This document shows, piece after piece, positions 1-5,757 of a stretch of DNA of 13,346 nucleotides. Position 1 is the first letter of the stretch, and each line of letters starts with the position of its first letter. This DNA is from Chloroflexota bacterium (GTDB lineage: Bacteria; Chloroflexota; Limnocylindria; Limnocylindrales; CSP1-4): assembly GCA_021789355.1 (NCBI GenBank), contig JAJYJR010000089.1, positions 1-13,346 on the forward strand. The letters are read 5' to 3'. The notes beneath the pieces were generated by a model, which was not told the DNA's origin, made no database searches, and worked only from the letters and a program-made list of their open reading frames with translations. Position numbers and translations under genes: made by a program.

Positions 1-279
1 CCCCCGGCGTGCCATCAGGCGCGCCACCCGTTTCCGGCCCACCCTGATCCCCCGCCGCTGCAGGGCCGCGGTGATGCGGGGTGCGCCGTAGGTGCGCCGC
101 GAGGTCCGGTGGATCTCGACGATCGCGTCCCCGAGCCGCTCGTCGGCCAGGGAGCGGGCCGAGGGAACGTGCTGCTGCCAGACGCTGAAGGCGGAGCGGG
201 AGACCTCGAACAGGGCGCACGCCTTGCGGACGTTGCGCGCTGCGACCTTCTCCGCCGCGATGAACGGGTACACGCTCAC
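1..279 (-). CDS. IS3-family transposase OrfB, N-terminal part (partial)
   Basis: This frame starts with GTG at 279 and stays open to the window edge (93 codons). The start overlaps the orfA stop as GTGA, in the frame one base back from orfA. The product begins VSVYPFIAAEKVAARNVRKA and continues through a segment with R-R-T-Y-G-A-P-R-I and RKRVARLMARRG. That is the HTH_21-type region that precedes the DDE (rve) integrase core in IS3 OrfB proteins; the catalytic core itself lies outside the window. No A6G-type slippery heptamer is visible at the junction, so GTGA translational coupling or a weaker slip at the GTTTTC run could produce OrfB or an OrfAB fusion. Confidence 0.85.
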   Translation of the reverse strand, partial: MSVYPFIAAEKVAARNVRKACALFEVSRSAFSVWQQHVPSARSLADERLGDAIVEIHRTSRRTYGAPRITAALQRRGIRVGRKRVARLMARRG

Positions 280-590
280 CGGGTCTCTCTGGCGAAGAAA
301 ACCGTCGCCCGCTTCAAGATGTCGCGCTCCTCGCGCAGCACCCGCACCTCCTTGCGCAGGCGGGCGAGCTCCTCGCGCTCGGCGCTCGTCAGCCCGTCCC
401 GGCGCCCGGCGTCGACCTCGGCCTGGCTGACCCAGCGGCGCACCGCGGTCTCGCTCAGGTCGAGGTCACGGGCGACCGCCGCGATCGACTTGCCGCTCGC
501 GCGACAGAGCTCGACCACCTCCCCCTTGTATTCGTCAGTGAACGCGCGGCGCGCTCGTCGCTGTTGTTCCATGGCGTCCATGATGGACAT
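276..590 (-). CDS. IS3-family transposase OrfA (helix-turn-helix)
   Basis: The 104-aa product has the form of an IS3 OrfA. An N-terminal HTH_Tnp_1 domain (about residues 14-60: RRAFTDEYKGEVVEL, then SIAAVARDLDLSETAVRRWV) is followed by a Leu/Glu/Arg heptad region (about residues 68-96: EREELARLRKEVRVLREERD) and ends in the typical ILKRATVFFARE tail. In this family OrfA binds the terminal repeats and joins OrfB, by fusion or in trans, to make active transposase. The length is normal and no damage is visible. The ATG at 590 was used; an ATG three codons in (MDAMEQQ) is an equally good start. Confidence 0.9.
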   Translation of the reverse strand: MSIMDAMEQQRRARRAFTDEYKGEVVELCRASGKSIAAVARDLDLSETAVRRWVSQAEVDAGRRDGLTSAEREELARLRKEVRVLREERDILKRATVFFARETR

Positions 591-662
591 CCTCTCCCGG
601 CCCTTCCGGCCGATGCTGGATGTCCGTCAGACCGGGGCAACCCCAAAACCGGATAAGCACAT

Positions 663-678
663 GTAGGGTTATCCCCAC
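663..678 (+). promoter_or_regulatory. Palindromic operator copy 1, abutting the -35 box
   Basis: GTAGGGTTATCCCCAC is a 16-bp near-palindrome of the form GTAGGG-N4-CCCCAC. It is nearly identical to two sites at 3997-4012 and 4020-4035. It ends one base before the TTGCGT -35 box of the promoter for the secreted protein at 745, a position typical of an activator touching sigma region 4. I infer it is the binding site of the LuxR-type regulator encoded at 1800-2444. Recurrence and placement are visible; the identity of the binding protein is not. Confidence 0.6.
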
Positions 679-707
679 TTGCGTCTCCTCATCCCTCGGC
701 CTAGCGT
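679..707 (+). promoter_or_regulatory. Promoter of the secreted protein gene at 745
   Basis: TTGCGT (679-684) and TAGCGT (702-707) are separated by 17 bp, consistent with a housekeeping-sigma promoter. The same operator/-35/-10 arrangement recurs at 4020-4065 with TTGGCA, 18 bp and TAGCGT, which supports the call. Transcription would begin near 714 and leave a leader of about 30 nt. Confidence 0.55.
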
Positions 708-744
708 CCGTCACGAGCCGCGGGTATGGGGAAGGGAGAGCCCA

Positions 745-1239
745 TTGAAACGTGTTTTCGCGATCTGTGCGGTCATGTTGCTGACCATTGCGATCTCACC
801 CGGATCGGCAGTCGCCAAGAGCGCCAGCCCGGATCCGGCAGCCGTCGTCAAGGTTACCCTGACAGCGGTCTCCGGTGGGCCGTCAGGAACGGTTTCTCCG
901 ATGGCCGCCGGCGAGTGGAATGCCGGCTGCCAATACTCCGCGTTCAACGCACTTGGCCAGGTCATCTACTCCTACACTACCTGGCAGCAATTCGCGACGG
1001 ACGGTTCGCGAATCTACTACTACCCTGCGCCTACGTACAGCGCGAGTGCCTACTGGGGCTGGGCCCTGACCTCGGCACCGACGCCCACCCACTGGTGGGT
1101 GACGCAGCCGACAGCTCTGGCCGCGCGCGGGAGCTACACGTTCACACAGTACGTTGGCGGGCAACCGTTCCAGTCCGCGTCGGGCTGGGTTCAGGTGACG
1201 GTGTACGCAAGTGGCACCTGGGGTTGCCTCAACGGCTGA
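745..1239 (+). CDS. Secreted Tyr/Trp-rich protein of unknown function
   Basis: The start is placed at TTG 745 because AGGGAG (733-738) lies 6 nt upstream and the product then opens with a clean signal peptide (KRVFAICAVMLLTIAISPGSAVAKS). Earlier in-frame starts would put the promoter inside the gene. The 164-aa product would be cleaved near residues 24-25 (AVA/K). The mature part is rich in Tyr, Trp, Ser and Thr (for example SRIYYYPAP and YWGWALTS) and contains two cysteines, C62 and C161, placed so that a disulfide could close the domain. No known catalytic motif is visible; a beta-rich extracellular fold is inferred. The gene sits directly downstream of operator copy 1, so it probably belongs to the same regulon as the crystallin-like gene at 4116. 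Confidence 0.8.
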   Translation: MKRVFAICAVMLLTIAISPGSAVAKSASPDPAAVVKVTLTAVSGGPSGTVSPMAAGEWNAGCQYSAFNALGQVIYSYTTWQQFATDGSRIYYYPAPTYSASAYWGWALTSAPTPTHWWVTQPTALAARGSYTFTQYVGGQPFQSASGWVQVTVYASGTWGCLNG

Positions 1240-1268
1240 TTCGCACCTGGGCTGAGTCGCTTGGGGGG

Positions 1269-1298
1269 TTGCGGTAGGCGGCTCGACTCTGCTAACAC
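1269..1298 (+). promoter_or_regulatory. Possible promoter of the SHOCT-domain gene
   Basis: TTGCGG (1269-1274) and TAACAC (1293-1298) are spaced by 18 bp in the intergenic stretch 1240-1382. The operator palindrome is absent here. The match is modest and unsupported by a second copy. A GAGTCG/CGACTC inverted pair (1254-1259 and 1284-1289) overlaps it but has a long loop and is not a convincing terminator. Confidence 0.3.
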
Positions 1299-1382
1299 AA
1301 TGACGTACCCGCGGCTGAGCACGTTGAGGGTCGAGCGATCACGATCCTCAGACTTCCCTGGGCGAACTGGGAGCCCCGAAGT

Positions 1383-1643
1383 ATGGACTACCTGCTAGCT
1401 TGGATCGTCGCAGCCAGCGTCTTCTTCGGCATCGTCTTTGCCTTGTTCTTCGCCATCGTCCGTGTGACTCGGGCTCTGATGGGAACCCGCCGACGACTCG
1501 AAGAGGAGCTCGGCGACGAAGTGCTTCGCCTCCGACTCGCCCGCGGCCAGATCACTCAGGAGGAGTACCTCCAGGCGAGACGGGCACTCGGTCTCGCAGA
1601 TCGACGACCCTATCGGGACGCGACCCTGCCCCCTCCCCGCTGA
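1383..1643 (+). CDS. Small membrane protein with SHOCT domain
   Basis: The 86-aa product has one hydrophobic helix (about residues 5-27, LAWIVAASVFFGIVFALFF), then a charged stretch, then a C-terminal SHOCT motif (about residues 46-70) with the hallmark pattern R-G-Q-I-T-Q-E-E-Y-L-Q-A-R-R-A-L. SHOCT is a short helical module found at the C-termini of many small bacterial membrane proteins and is thought to mediate oligomerisation; its cellular role is usually unknown. GGGAG at 1369-1373 lies 9 nt before the ATG. The gene lies between a secreted protein gene and the convergent two-component operon, so a link to envelope signalling is plausible but inferred only from position. Confidence 0.85.
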   Translation: MDYLLAWIVAASVFFGIVFALFFAIVRVTRALMGTRRRLEEELGDEVLRLRLARGQITQEEYLQARRALGLADRRPYRDATLPPPR

Positions 1644-1750
1644 CATAACTCTGGGGAGTCCACGGTCGGCGCCGATAGTGCTGCGGCAGCCCGAGGCGAT
1701 GCCTAGACCGGGTCCCCGCGGGGTGAGATTGGAGGTTGTGAAGCGCCGGA

Positions 1751-1768
1751 GGGGTGCGCGGGCGCCCC
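1751..1768. terminator. Possible hairpin between convergent genes
   Basis: GGGGTGC, a four-base loop and GCGCCCC form a 7-bp stem with one G-T pair, inside the gap (1644-1799) between the plus-strand SHOCT gene and the end of the minus-strand regulator gene. There is no T-run, so intrinsic termination is doubtful. A CCCCGCGGGG palindrome at 1714-1723 lies nearby. Nothing else was seen in this gap. Confidence 0.3.
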
Positions 1769-1799
1769 CTCGCGCTCGGGGTCTCGACAGATCCGGTGT

Positions 1800-2444
1800 T
1801 CATCGCGCCTCGGCCCGCCGGCTGTCTGTCGGCAACGCCAGCCAGCCCTCGCGCTCCGCGCGTACGGCGAGCTCGGTGCGGCTCGCGACGCCAAACCGTT
1901 CGAACAGGCGCCCCAGATGCGCCTCGATCCCCTTGCGCGTGATGCTGAGGGTCGCCGCGATCTCATCGTTCGTGCGGCCCTGAAGGAGCAGCCCTACGAG
2001 GCGCCGGTCGCGCGGGCTCAGCGGCGTCCAGCCGGAACGCTGCACCGCCACCAGGAGCTCGGCCGGGAACGCAAAGCCCCCTACCGCGACCTGGCGGATC
2101 GCGTCGAGGATCTCCGCGGTGGGCGCGGTCTTCAGGACGAAGCCACTCGCGCCGTGGCGCAGCGCCGCGTCGACGTACTGCGGCATGCCGAAGCTCGACA
2201 CGACGATGAAGGCGGGCGGCGCGGGGAGCTCGCGCGCCTCGAGCAGCAGGTCGAACCCCGACCCGTCCGCCAGGCGCAGGTCGAGCAGGACCACGTCGGG
2301 CCGCTCGCGGGCCAGCAGGTCCCGCGCCGCGGCGAGCGAGCCGGCCACGACGACGACCTCCAGATCCGGCTCCCTGGCCAGCACGCCCTCCAGCCCGCTG
2401 GCGACGACCGGGTGGTCGTCCACGATCGCAATGCGCACGCTCAT
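1800..2444 (-). CDS. Response regulator, LuxR/NarL family
   Basis: The 214-aa product has an N-terminal receiver domain (about residues 4-118) with the acidic pair D9-D10, phospho-acceptor D55 (VVLLDLRLADGSG), S83/S84 at the switch Ser/Thr position and conserved K105 (GFVLKTA). A GerE/LuxR-type DNA-binding domain follows (about residues 140-200: LSPRDRRLVGLLLQGRTNDE and its HTH). The domain order and length are standard for the NarL/DesR/LiaR group. The ATG at 2444 is preceded by GGAG 8 nt upstream; a GTG at 2453 is a weaker alternative. The gene starts 16 nt after the kinase stop, so both are co-transcribed as a cognate pair. The palindromes at 663, 3997 and 4020 are its most likely DNA targets; that link is inference. 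Confidence 0.92.
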   Translation of the reverse strand: MSVRIAIVDDHPVVASGLEGVLAREPDLEVVVVAGSLAAARDLLARERPDVVLLDLRLADGSGFDLLLEARELPAPPAFIVVSSFGMPQYVDAALRHGASGFVLKTAPTAEILDAIRQVAVGGFAFPAELLVAVQRSGWTPLSPRDRRLVGLLLQGRTNDEIAATLSITRKGIEAHLGRLFERFGVASRTELAVRAEREGWLALPTDSRRAEAR

Positions 2445-2460
2445 GCGGTCCACTCCACGC

Positions 2461-3969
2461 TCACGCCCGCCACTCCAGTTCGACCGCCACTCCCCCCTCC
2501 GTGGCGTTCTCGAACCGCAGGCTCGCATTGATCGAGCGAGCGCGCTGGCGCATGGACCCGGTGCCCATGTGACCCTCGCGGCCGGCACGTTCCAGCGCGC
2601 CCTGGGGCATCCCGAGTCCATCGTCGACTACGGAGAGCACGACGTCGTCCCGCGACACGACGCCGCGCACGGCGACACGGCCCCCGCCCGAATGCCGCAC
2701 GGCATTCGACAGCGCTTCCTGCACGATGCGGAACGCGGCGACCTCGACCTCTGGCGGCGGTCGCAGGTCTTTCGTCGGGCCCGCCTCGTTCTGCACGTCG
2801 GCGTCGACCCGGAAGCCCGGCGCCTGCGCGCCAACCTGCGCGGCCAGGAACTCGATCGCGGGGGCGAGACCGAGATCATCGAGCACCGGCGAGCGCAGGT
2901 CGGTCGCCACCCCGCGCAGGTGGTCCGCCACGCCCCTCAGCGCGGAGATCTCCGACTGCGCGTCCGGTACCGTGTCGAGCCGGCGGATCACGCCCGCGAT
3001 CTCCTGGAGTGGCACGTCGTGGAGGTCGCGCGCGAGGCGACCGCGCTCGGCCTCCGCTGCCTCCACCGTAAGCCGGTCGCGCAGGTCGGCGATCAACAGG
3101 CGGTCGAGCGTACCCCCGACCGCCCGGCGCAGGCGCGGGTACACCAGCACACCCGCAACCAGCACGGCGGCGGTGAGAAGAGGAGGCGCGTCCGCGATCA
3201 GCTGCAGGGCGGCCACCAGCGCGAGCGCCAGGGCCAGGGCGAGAACGTCCAGGGCACGCAGGCCACCGACGGAACGGATCCAGTTTCTCGCGGCGTCGAC
3301 GTCGACCTGCAGGGCAAGCACACCCGCGCAACCGGCGAGAACGGCCGCGACGCGGAGGTCGTCGATCGAGTCGAAGAACGCCGGCGCCGCGAGCCAGGCG
3401 AAGACCCAGGCAGCGGCCAGGAGCAGGGTGAGGGCGACGATCACCGACCGCGCCCGGACGTTCCGAAGGCCCCAGCGGGCGCTCCAGGTCGCGGGTGCCA
3501 CCATCGCCAGCAGGCGGGCAGGTATCTCGATCGCGGGCGGCGAGGCGATCGTCAGGGGCACCGAAGCCGCGACGACTCCGAACGTCGCCAGCGCCGCGGC
3601 GCGCCGGGGTCGCCCGGGGAACGCGGCGATCGCAAGCGCTGCCAGCGCGAGCGCGATCAGGGCCGCAGGTAGCGCGTCCCGCAGGTGAGCGGTGGCCCCG
3701 CCGAGTGTCGCGCCGATCCGCACACCGTCGGCCTGCGTCACCATCCCTCCCCCGCCAGGGCTGTCGCTCGACGACAGCGCAACGACGGTCTGGCCGGCGC
3801 GAACCCCCTCCTGCCAGGCGAACGATCCTGGATCGACGTGTGACACCTGTGCCCCTGGAAGCCCTGAGACCACGCCGAGCTCGGCCGTGCCCAAGAGCGC
3901 TGTGGCCACGGACAGTGCCGCCATGGTGAATCCCGCGATGACAAAGCCGAGCACAGCGATCGGCGACAT
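2461..3969 (-). CDS. Membrane sensor histidine kinase, HisKA_3 (NarL/DesK/LiaS type)
   Basis: The 502-aa product begins with a hydrophobic helix (about residues 4-28). An extracytoplasmic segment follows that includes a PDZ-like stretch (about residues 42-66, with D-P-G-S-F-A-W-Q-E-G-V-R-A-G-Q). A run of predicted membrane helices spans about residues 100-275. The cytoplasmic part carries a HisKA_3 dimerisation motif, ERGRLARDLHDVPLQEIAG, with phospho-acceptor H317 and the HDxxxQ signature. A GHKL ATPase domain follows, with the N box EALSNAVRHS (N422), the G1 box DDGLGMP (D450) and a glycine-rich GHMGTGSM segment. All catalytic elements are present. The ATG at 3969 was chosen because the hydrophobic N-terminus begins there and upstream codons would run through the operator at 3997-4012; its Shine-Dalgarno is weak. 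The PDZ-like region could sense misfolded or unusual envelope proteins, but the ligand is unknown. Confidence 0.88.
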   Translation of the reverse strand: MSPIAVLGFVIAGFTMAALSVATALLGTAELGVVSGLPGAQVSHVDPGSFAWQEGVRAGQTVVALSSSDSPGGGGMVTQADGVRIGATLGGATAHLRDALPAALIALALAALAIAAFPGRPRRAAALATFGVVAASVPLTIASPPAIEIPARLLAMVAPATWSARWGLRNVRARSVIVALTLLLAAAWVFAWLAAPAFFDSIDDLRVAAVLAGCAGVLALQVDVDAARNWIRSVGGLRALDVLALALALALVAALQLIADAPPLLTAAVLVAGVLVYPRLRRAVGGTLDRLLIADLRDRLTVEAAEAERGRLARDLHDVPLQEIAGVIRRLDTVPDAQSEISALRGVADHLRGVATDLRSPVLDDLGLAPAIEFLAAQVGAQAPGFRVDADVQNEAGPTKDLRPPPEVEVAAFRIVQEALSNAVRHSGGGRVAVRGVVSRDDVVLSVVDDGLGMPQGALERAGREGHMGTGSMRQRARSINASLRFENATEGGVAVELEWRA

Positions 3970-3996
3970 GCTGCGCCATTCGCGCCCCCGGCGGAA

Positions 3997-4012
3997 GTAG
4001 GGATATCCCCAC
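3997..4012. promoter_or_regulatory. Palindromic operator copy 2, upstream of the kinase gene
   Basis: GTAGGGATATCCCCAC has a perfect 10-bp core (GGGATATCCC, 4000-4009) and is palindromic over 16 bp except for one pair. It lies 27 bp before the kinase start and 23 bp, about two helical turns, centre to centre from copy 3 at 4020-4035. Two dimers could therefore bind the same helix face in this divergent promoter region, giving autoregulation of the kinase/regulator operon. The occupant is inferred. Confidence 0.6.
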
Positions 4013-4019
4013 ACCCGGC

Positions 4020-4035
4020 GTAGGGTTCTACCCAC
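4020..4035. promoter_or_regulatory. Palindromic operator copy 3, abutting the -35 box of the crystallin-like gene
   Basis: GTAGGGTTCTACCCAC agrees with copies 1 and 2 except in the central bases and the following position. Its GGGT-TCT-ACCC core (4023-4033) is an inverted repeat. It ends immediately before TTGGCA at 4036, exactly as copy 1 ends before TTGCGT, so the spacing between operator and -35 is conserved between two unlinked promoters. Confidence 0.6.
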
Positions 4036-4065
4036 TTGGCACCACCCCTCCGCCCCCGCTAGCGT
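4036..4065 (+). promoter_or_regulatory. Promoter of the beta/gamma-crystallin-like gene
   Basis: TTGGCA (4036-4041) and TAGCGT (4060-4065) are separated by 18 bp. The -10 box and the flanking CTAGCGTC are the same as in the promoter at 679-707. The leader to the ATG at 4116 would be about 45 nt. Confidence 0.55.
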
Positions 4066-4115
4066 CGGGTCGCGTCCCACCGCATGAGGCCCCGTGACGG
4101 GACCGGGAGGGATGA

Positions 4116-4652
4116 ATGGGACGCACCCACCTGCGGGTTATTATGGCCTTGGCGGCCTGCCTCGTCGTGCTCCTCGTGCTGCCGGGCGCGGCATCCGCGC
4201 ACGATTCGAGCGTGACGGGTCCGCCCGGCCCGGTGGTCGCCGACCTCGCGGGCCACACCATCGCGGTCGGCGAGATCCCGCACTGGTACTGCCACGACCT
4301 CGACTTCCCGCGCATTCACTGCTTCGCCACGGCGGCCGAGCTGGAGCACGCGCTGGCCACGCACCAGAGCGCCCGACCGGCGGGCACGGCGGGCGCCAGC
4401 ATCGATCTCGCCATCTACGCCGACGCGAACTGGCAGGGCGGGACCACGGTCATCTCCCAGGCGTACCCCGACCTCGGCACGATCGGCTGGAACGACAAGA
4501 TCAGCTCGTTCAAGGTCCTCAACGGCGTCGCGGGTCACTTCGCGACCGACATCTACAACAGCGGCGCCTACGACTATTTCGCTCCCTACCAGCTGACCAC
4601 CTACGTCGGAAACGCCTGGAACGACACGTTCAGCTCGGTGTACCCGGGGTGA
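4116..4652 (+). CDS. Secreted beta/gamma-crystallin-like protein with two NDxxSS motifs
   Basis: The 178-aa product has a signal peptide (about residues 7-28, ending GAASA before HD). The C-terminal half (about residues 96-178) reads as two Greek-key units. The first contains IYADANWQGG and ends NDKISSFKV (residues 126-131 for NDKISS). The second begins DIYNSGAYDYF and ends NDTFSSVYP (169-174 for NDTFSS). N/D-N/D-X-X-S/T-S is the calcium-binding signature of microbial beta/gamma-crystallins, so each unit keeps a complete motif. The N-terminal part of the mature protein holds C59 and C69, a possible disulfide. GGGAGG (4105-4110) precedes the ATG by 5 nt. Likely role: a calcium-stabilised extracellular or envelope protein; I36-type peptidase inhibitors share this fold and are an alternative. 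Control by the adjacent two-component system is inferred from the operator pair. Confidence 0.82.
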   Translation: MGRTHLRVIMALAACLVVLLVLPGAASAHDSSVTGPPGPVVADLAGHTIAVGEIPHWYCHDLDFPRIHCFATAAELEHALATHQSARPAGTAGASIDLAIYADANWQGGTTVISQAYPDLGTIGWNDKISSFKVLNGVAGHFATDIYNSGAYDYFAPYQLTTYVGNAWNDTFSSVYPG

Positions 4653-4755
4653 CACGGTCGAAACAGCGAGGCGGTTCAGGGGGTCAATCGCGAAGCCCCG
4701 CCATGAGACCACGCTTGACTGGGTTCAGGCGATGCGGCCGCCGCACGACCGCCAT

Positions 4756-4768
4756 AGGGCCGCGCCCT
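4756..4768. repeat. Small inverted repeat in the gap before the 4815 gene
   Basis: AGGGC-CGC-GCCCT is a perfect short inverted repeat preceded by T, giving TAGGGC. It loosely recalls the TAGGG half of the 16-bp operator but lacks the CCCAC half, so I do not count it as a fourth copy. The rest of 4653-4814 holds a TGCGGC/GCCGCA pair near 4734-4746 and no clear promoter. Confidence 0.25.
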
Positions 4769-4814
4769 TCCAGCGACAGAGTTGCGTCCCCCGAGATAGA
4801 TGAGGTCGGGTGAA

Positions 4815-5618
4815 ATGAAGCGATTGGTGTACGGCGCTGAACGCGGACTGCTCCCCGCTTTGATGGCCCTCATACTCGCCCTCTCCTTGATGGCCCCGAG
4901 CGCAGCTGCCAGCAATGCTGCGTTCGTACCCTCTGGAGCGTTCAGTTCAGCGGAGATCAGCCAACTCATTGCCACCATGTCCCCCGAGGAACGCGGGACG
5001 ATCGGGGCCAAATGGCAAAGCGGACAGTACGCCCCGGTGGCCTACGAGCGCATCTTCATGCCATTGGATTCGGCCGGCCGACCGGTGACGTCATCGGCGA
5101 CAGTGCTGCCACTGACTGGCAGCACCAGCGGCCACGGACTCTACATCTCAGTGTCCGCCACATATGATTACCAGGCCCCGGCGTATCGCTGGGATCTTGA
5201 CGGGTTCTGGCAGTGGACTGGTGGCACCGCAGACTCATGCAATCAGGCGCCTGACCATGTGTCAATCTCCTGGGGCGGCCAACTGGGACTCGTCAACGAC
5301 TACGCGTACGGCTACTACTCGGATAATTCAGCGATTCCCACCTATCGCGGCACCGCCAATTCGAACGGCGGGGTCGACTACTACTTCAACGAGTGGAAGC
5401 CAGGGTCGCCGCTGTGCACAGGCGCGAACTGGGGAAACCTCCTGGCGACAATCTCCGAGACACGGTTGCAGAACTTCAATTCTGGCGTGGATTTCCAGTA
5501 CACACACACGTACGGTACTGTCGATGTCGGCATCAGTTTCAGTTTCCCTCCTGCCATCACTGTGAGCACGGGGAGTTCCTACTGGCCACTGGCGGCGTCG
5601 ACATCAGTGACCTTCTGA
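4815..5618 (+). CDS. Secreted protein of unknown function
   Basis: The ATG at 4815 was chosen because GAGGTCGGG (4802-4810) serves as its Shine-Dalgarno, whereas the ATG at 4800 has none. The 267-aa product has a signal peptide (about residues 11-33, LLPALMALILALSLMAPSAA) and a short helical segment (about residues 43-75, SSAEISQLIATMSPEERGT). The long beta-rich remainder is full of Tyr, Trp, Asn, Gly and Ser (for example NDYAYGYYSDN and GGVDYYFNEW). C142 and C201 may pair. No known enzyme motif was recognised. It resembles surface-exposed or released actinobacterial/chloroflexotal proteins only in general composition. It follows the crystallin-like gene on the same strand after 162 bp with no clear terminator between them, so read-through from the 4036 promoter is possible. 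Confidence 0.8.
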   Translation: MKRLVYGAERGLLPALMALILALSLMAPSAAASNAAFVPSGAFSSAEISQLIATMSPEERGTIGAKWQSGQYAPVAYERIFMPLDSAGRPVTSSATVLPLTGSTSGHGLYISVSATYDYQAPAYRWDLDGFWQWTGGTADSCNQAPDHVSISWGGQLGLVNDYAYGYYSDNSAIPTYRGTANSNGGVDYYFNEWKPGSPLCTGANWGNLLATISETRLQNFNSGVDFQYTHTYGTVDVGISFSFPPAITVSTGSSYWPLAASTSVTF

Positions 5619-5662
5619 GGGCAGTCACTGACCTCGAGTAGCCGAGCGGGCAGGCGCTGTGC

Positions 5663-5692
5663 GGGCGGTGAGTTGAGGGCGACTCACCGCCC
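5663..5692 (+). terminator. Strong hairpin downstream of the 4815 gene
   Basis: GGGCGGTGAGT and ACTCACCGCCC form a perfect 11-bp stem with an 8-nt loop, 44 bp after the stop codon. It is followed by CGTCTGCTTGT, which is T-rich for this genome but not a real T-run. An intrinsic terminator ending the secreted-protein transcription unit is the simplest reading. Confidence 0.65.
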
Positions 5693-5757
5693 CGTCTGCT
5701 TGTCCACCAATCTGTAGGTACGGCGAGCCTCAGCGCCGCGCTCCGGGGTCTTGATCG

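Larger units (their letters stand above)
1..661 (-). mobile_element. IS3-family insertion sequence, partial (cut by window start)
   Basis: Two overlapping minus-strand frames, orfA then orfB, have the layout and sequence character of an IS3-family element. The orfB side is cut by the window edge. The orfA-side terminal inverted repeat cannot be fixed without the opposite end. It must lie between the orfA start at 590 and the operator at 663, and the CA at 660-661 is a plausible terminus because IS3-family ends usually read TG...CA. The right boundary given here is therefore an estimate. Confidence 0.75.

Noticed and set aside
109..666. Plus-strand open frames across the IS3 region
   Set aside because: They are antisense to orfA and orfB, which match IS3 proteins in order and motif.
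2119..3672. Long plus-strand open frame antisense to the kinase/regulator operon
   Set aside because: Its Arg/Asp/His-rich product has no protein-like segments and mirrors the real minus-strand genes, which carry full catalytic motifs.
4756..4768. TAGGGC-CGC-GCCCT as a fourth operator copy upstream of the 4815 gene
   Set aside because: It has only the TAGGG half, lacks CCCAC and is not followed by a -35 box, so it does not fit the consensus of the three real copies.
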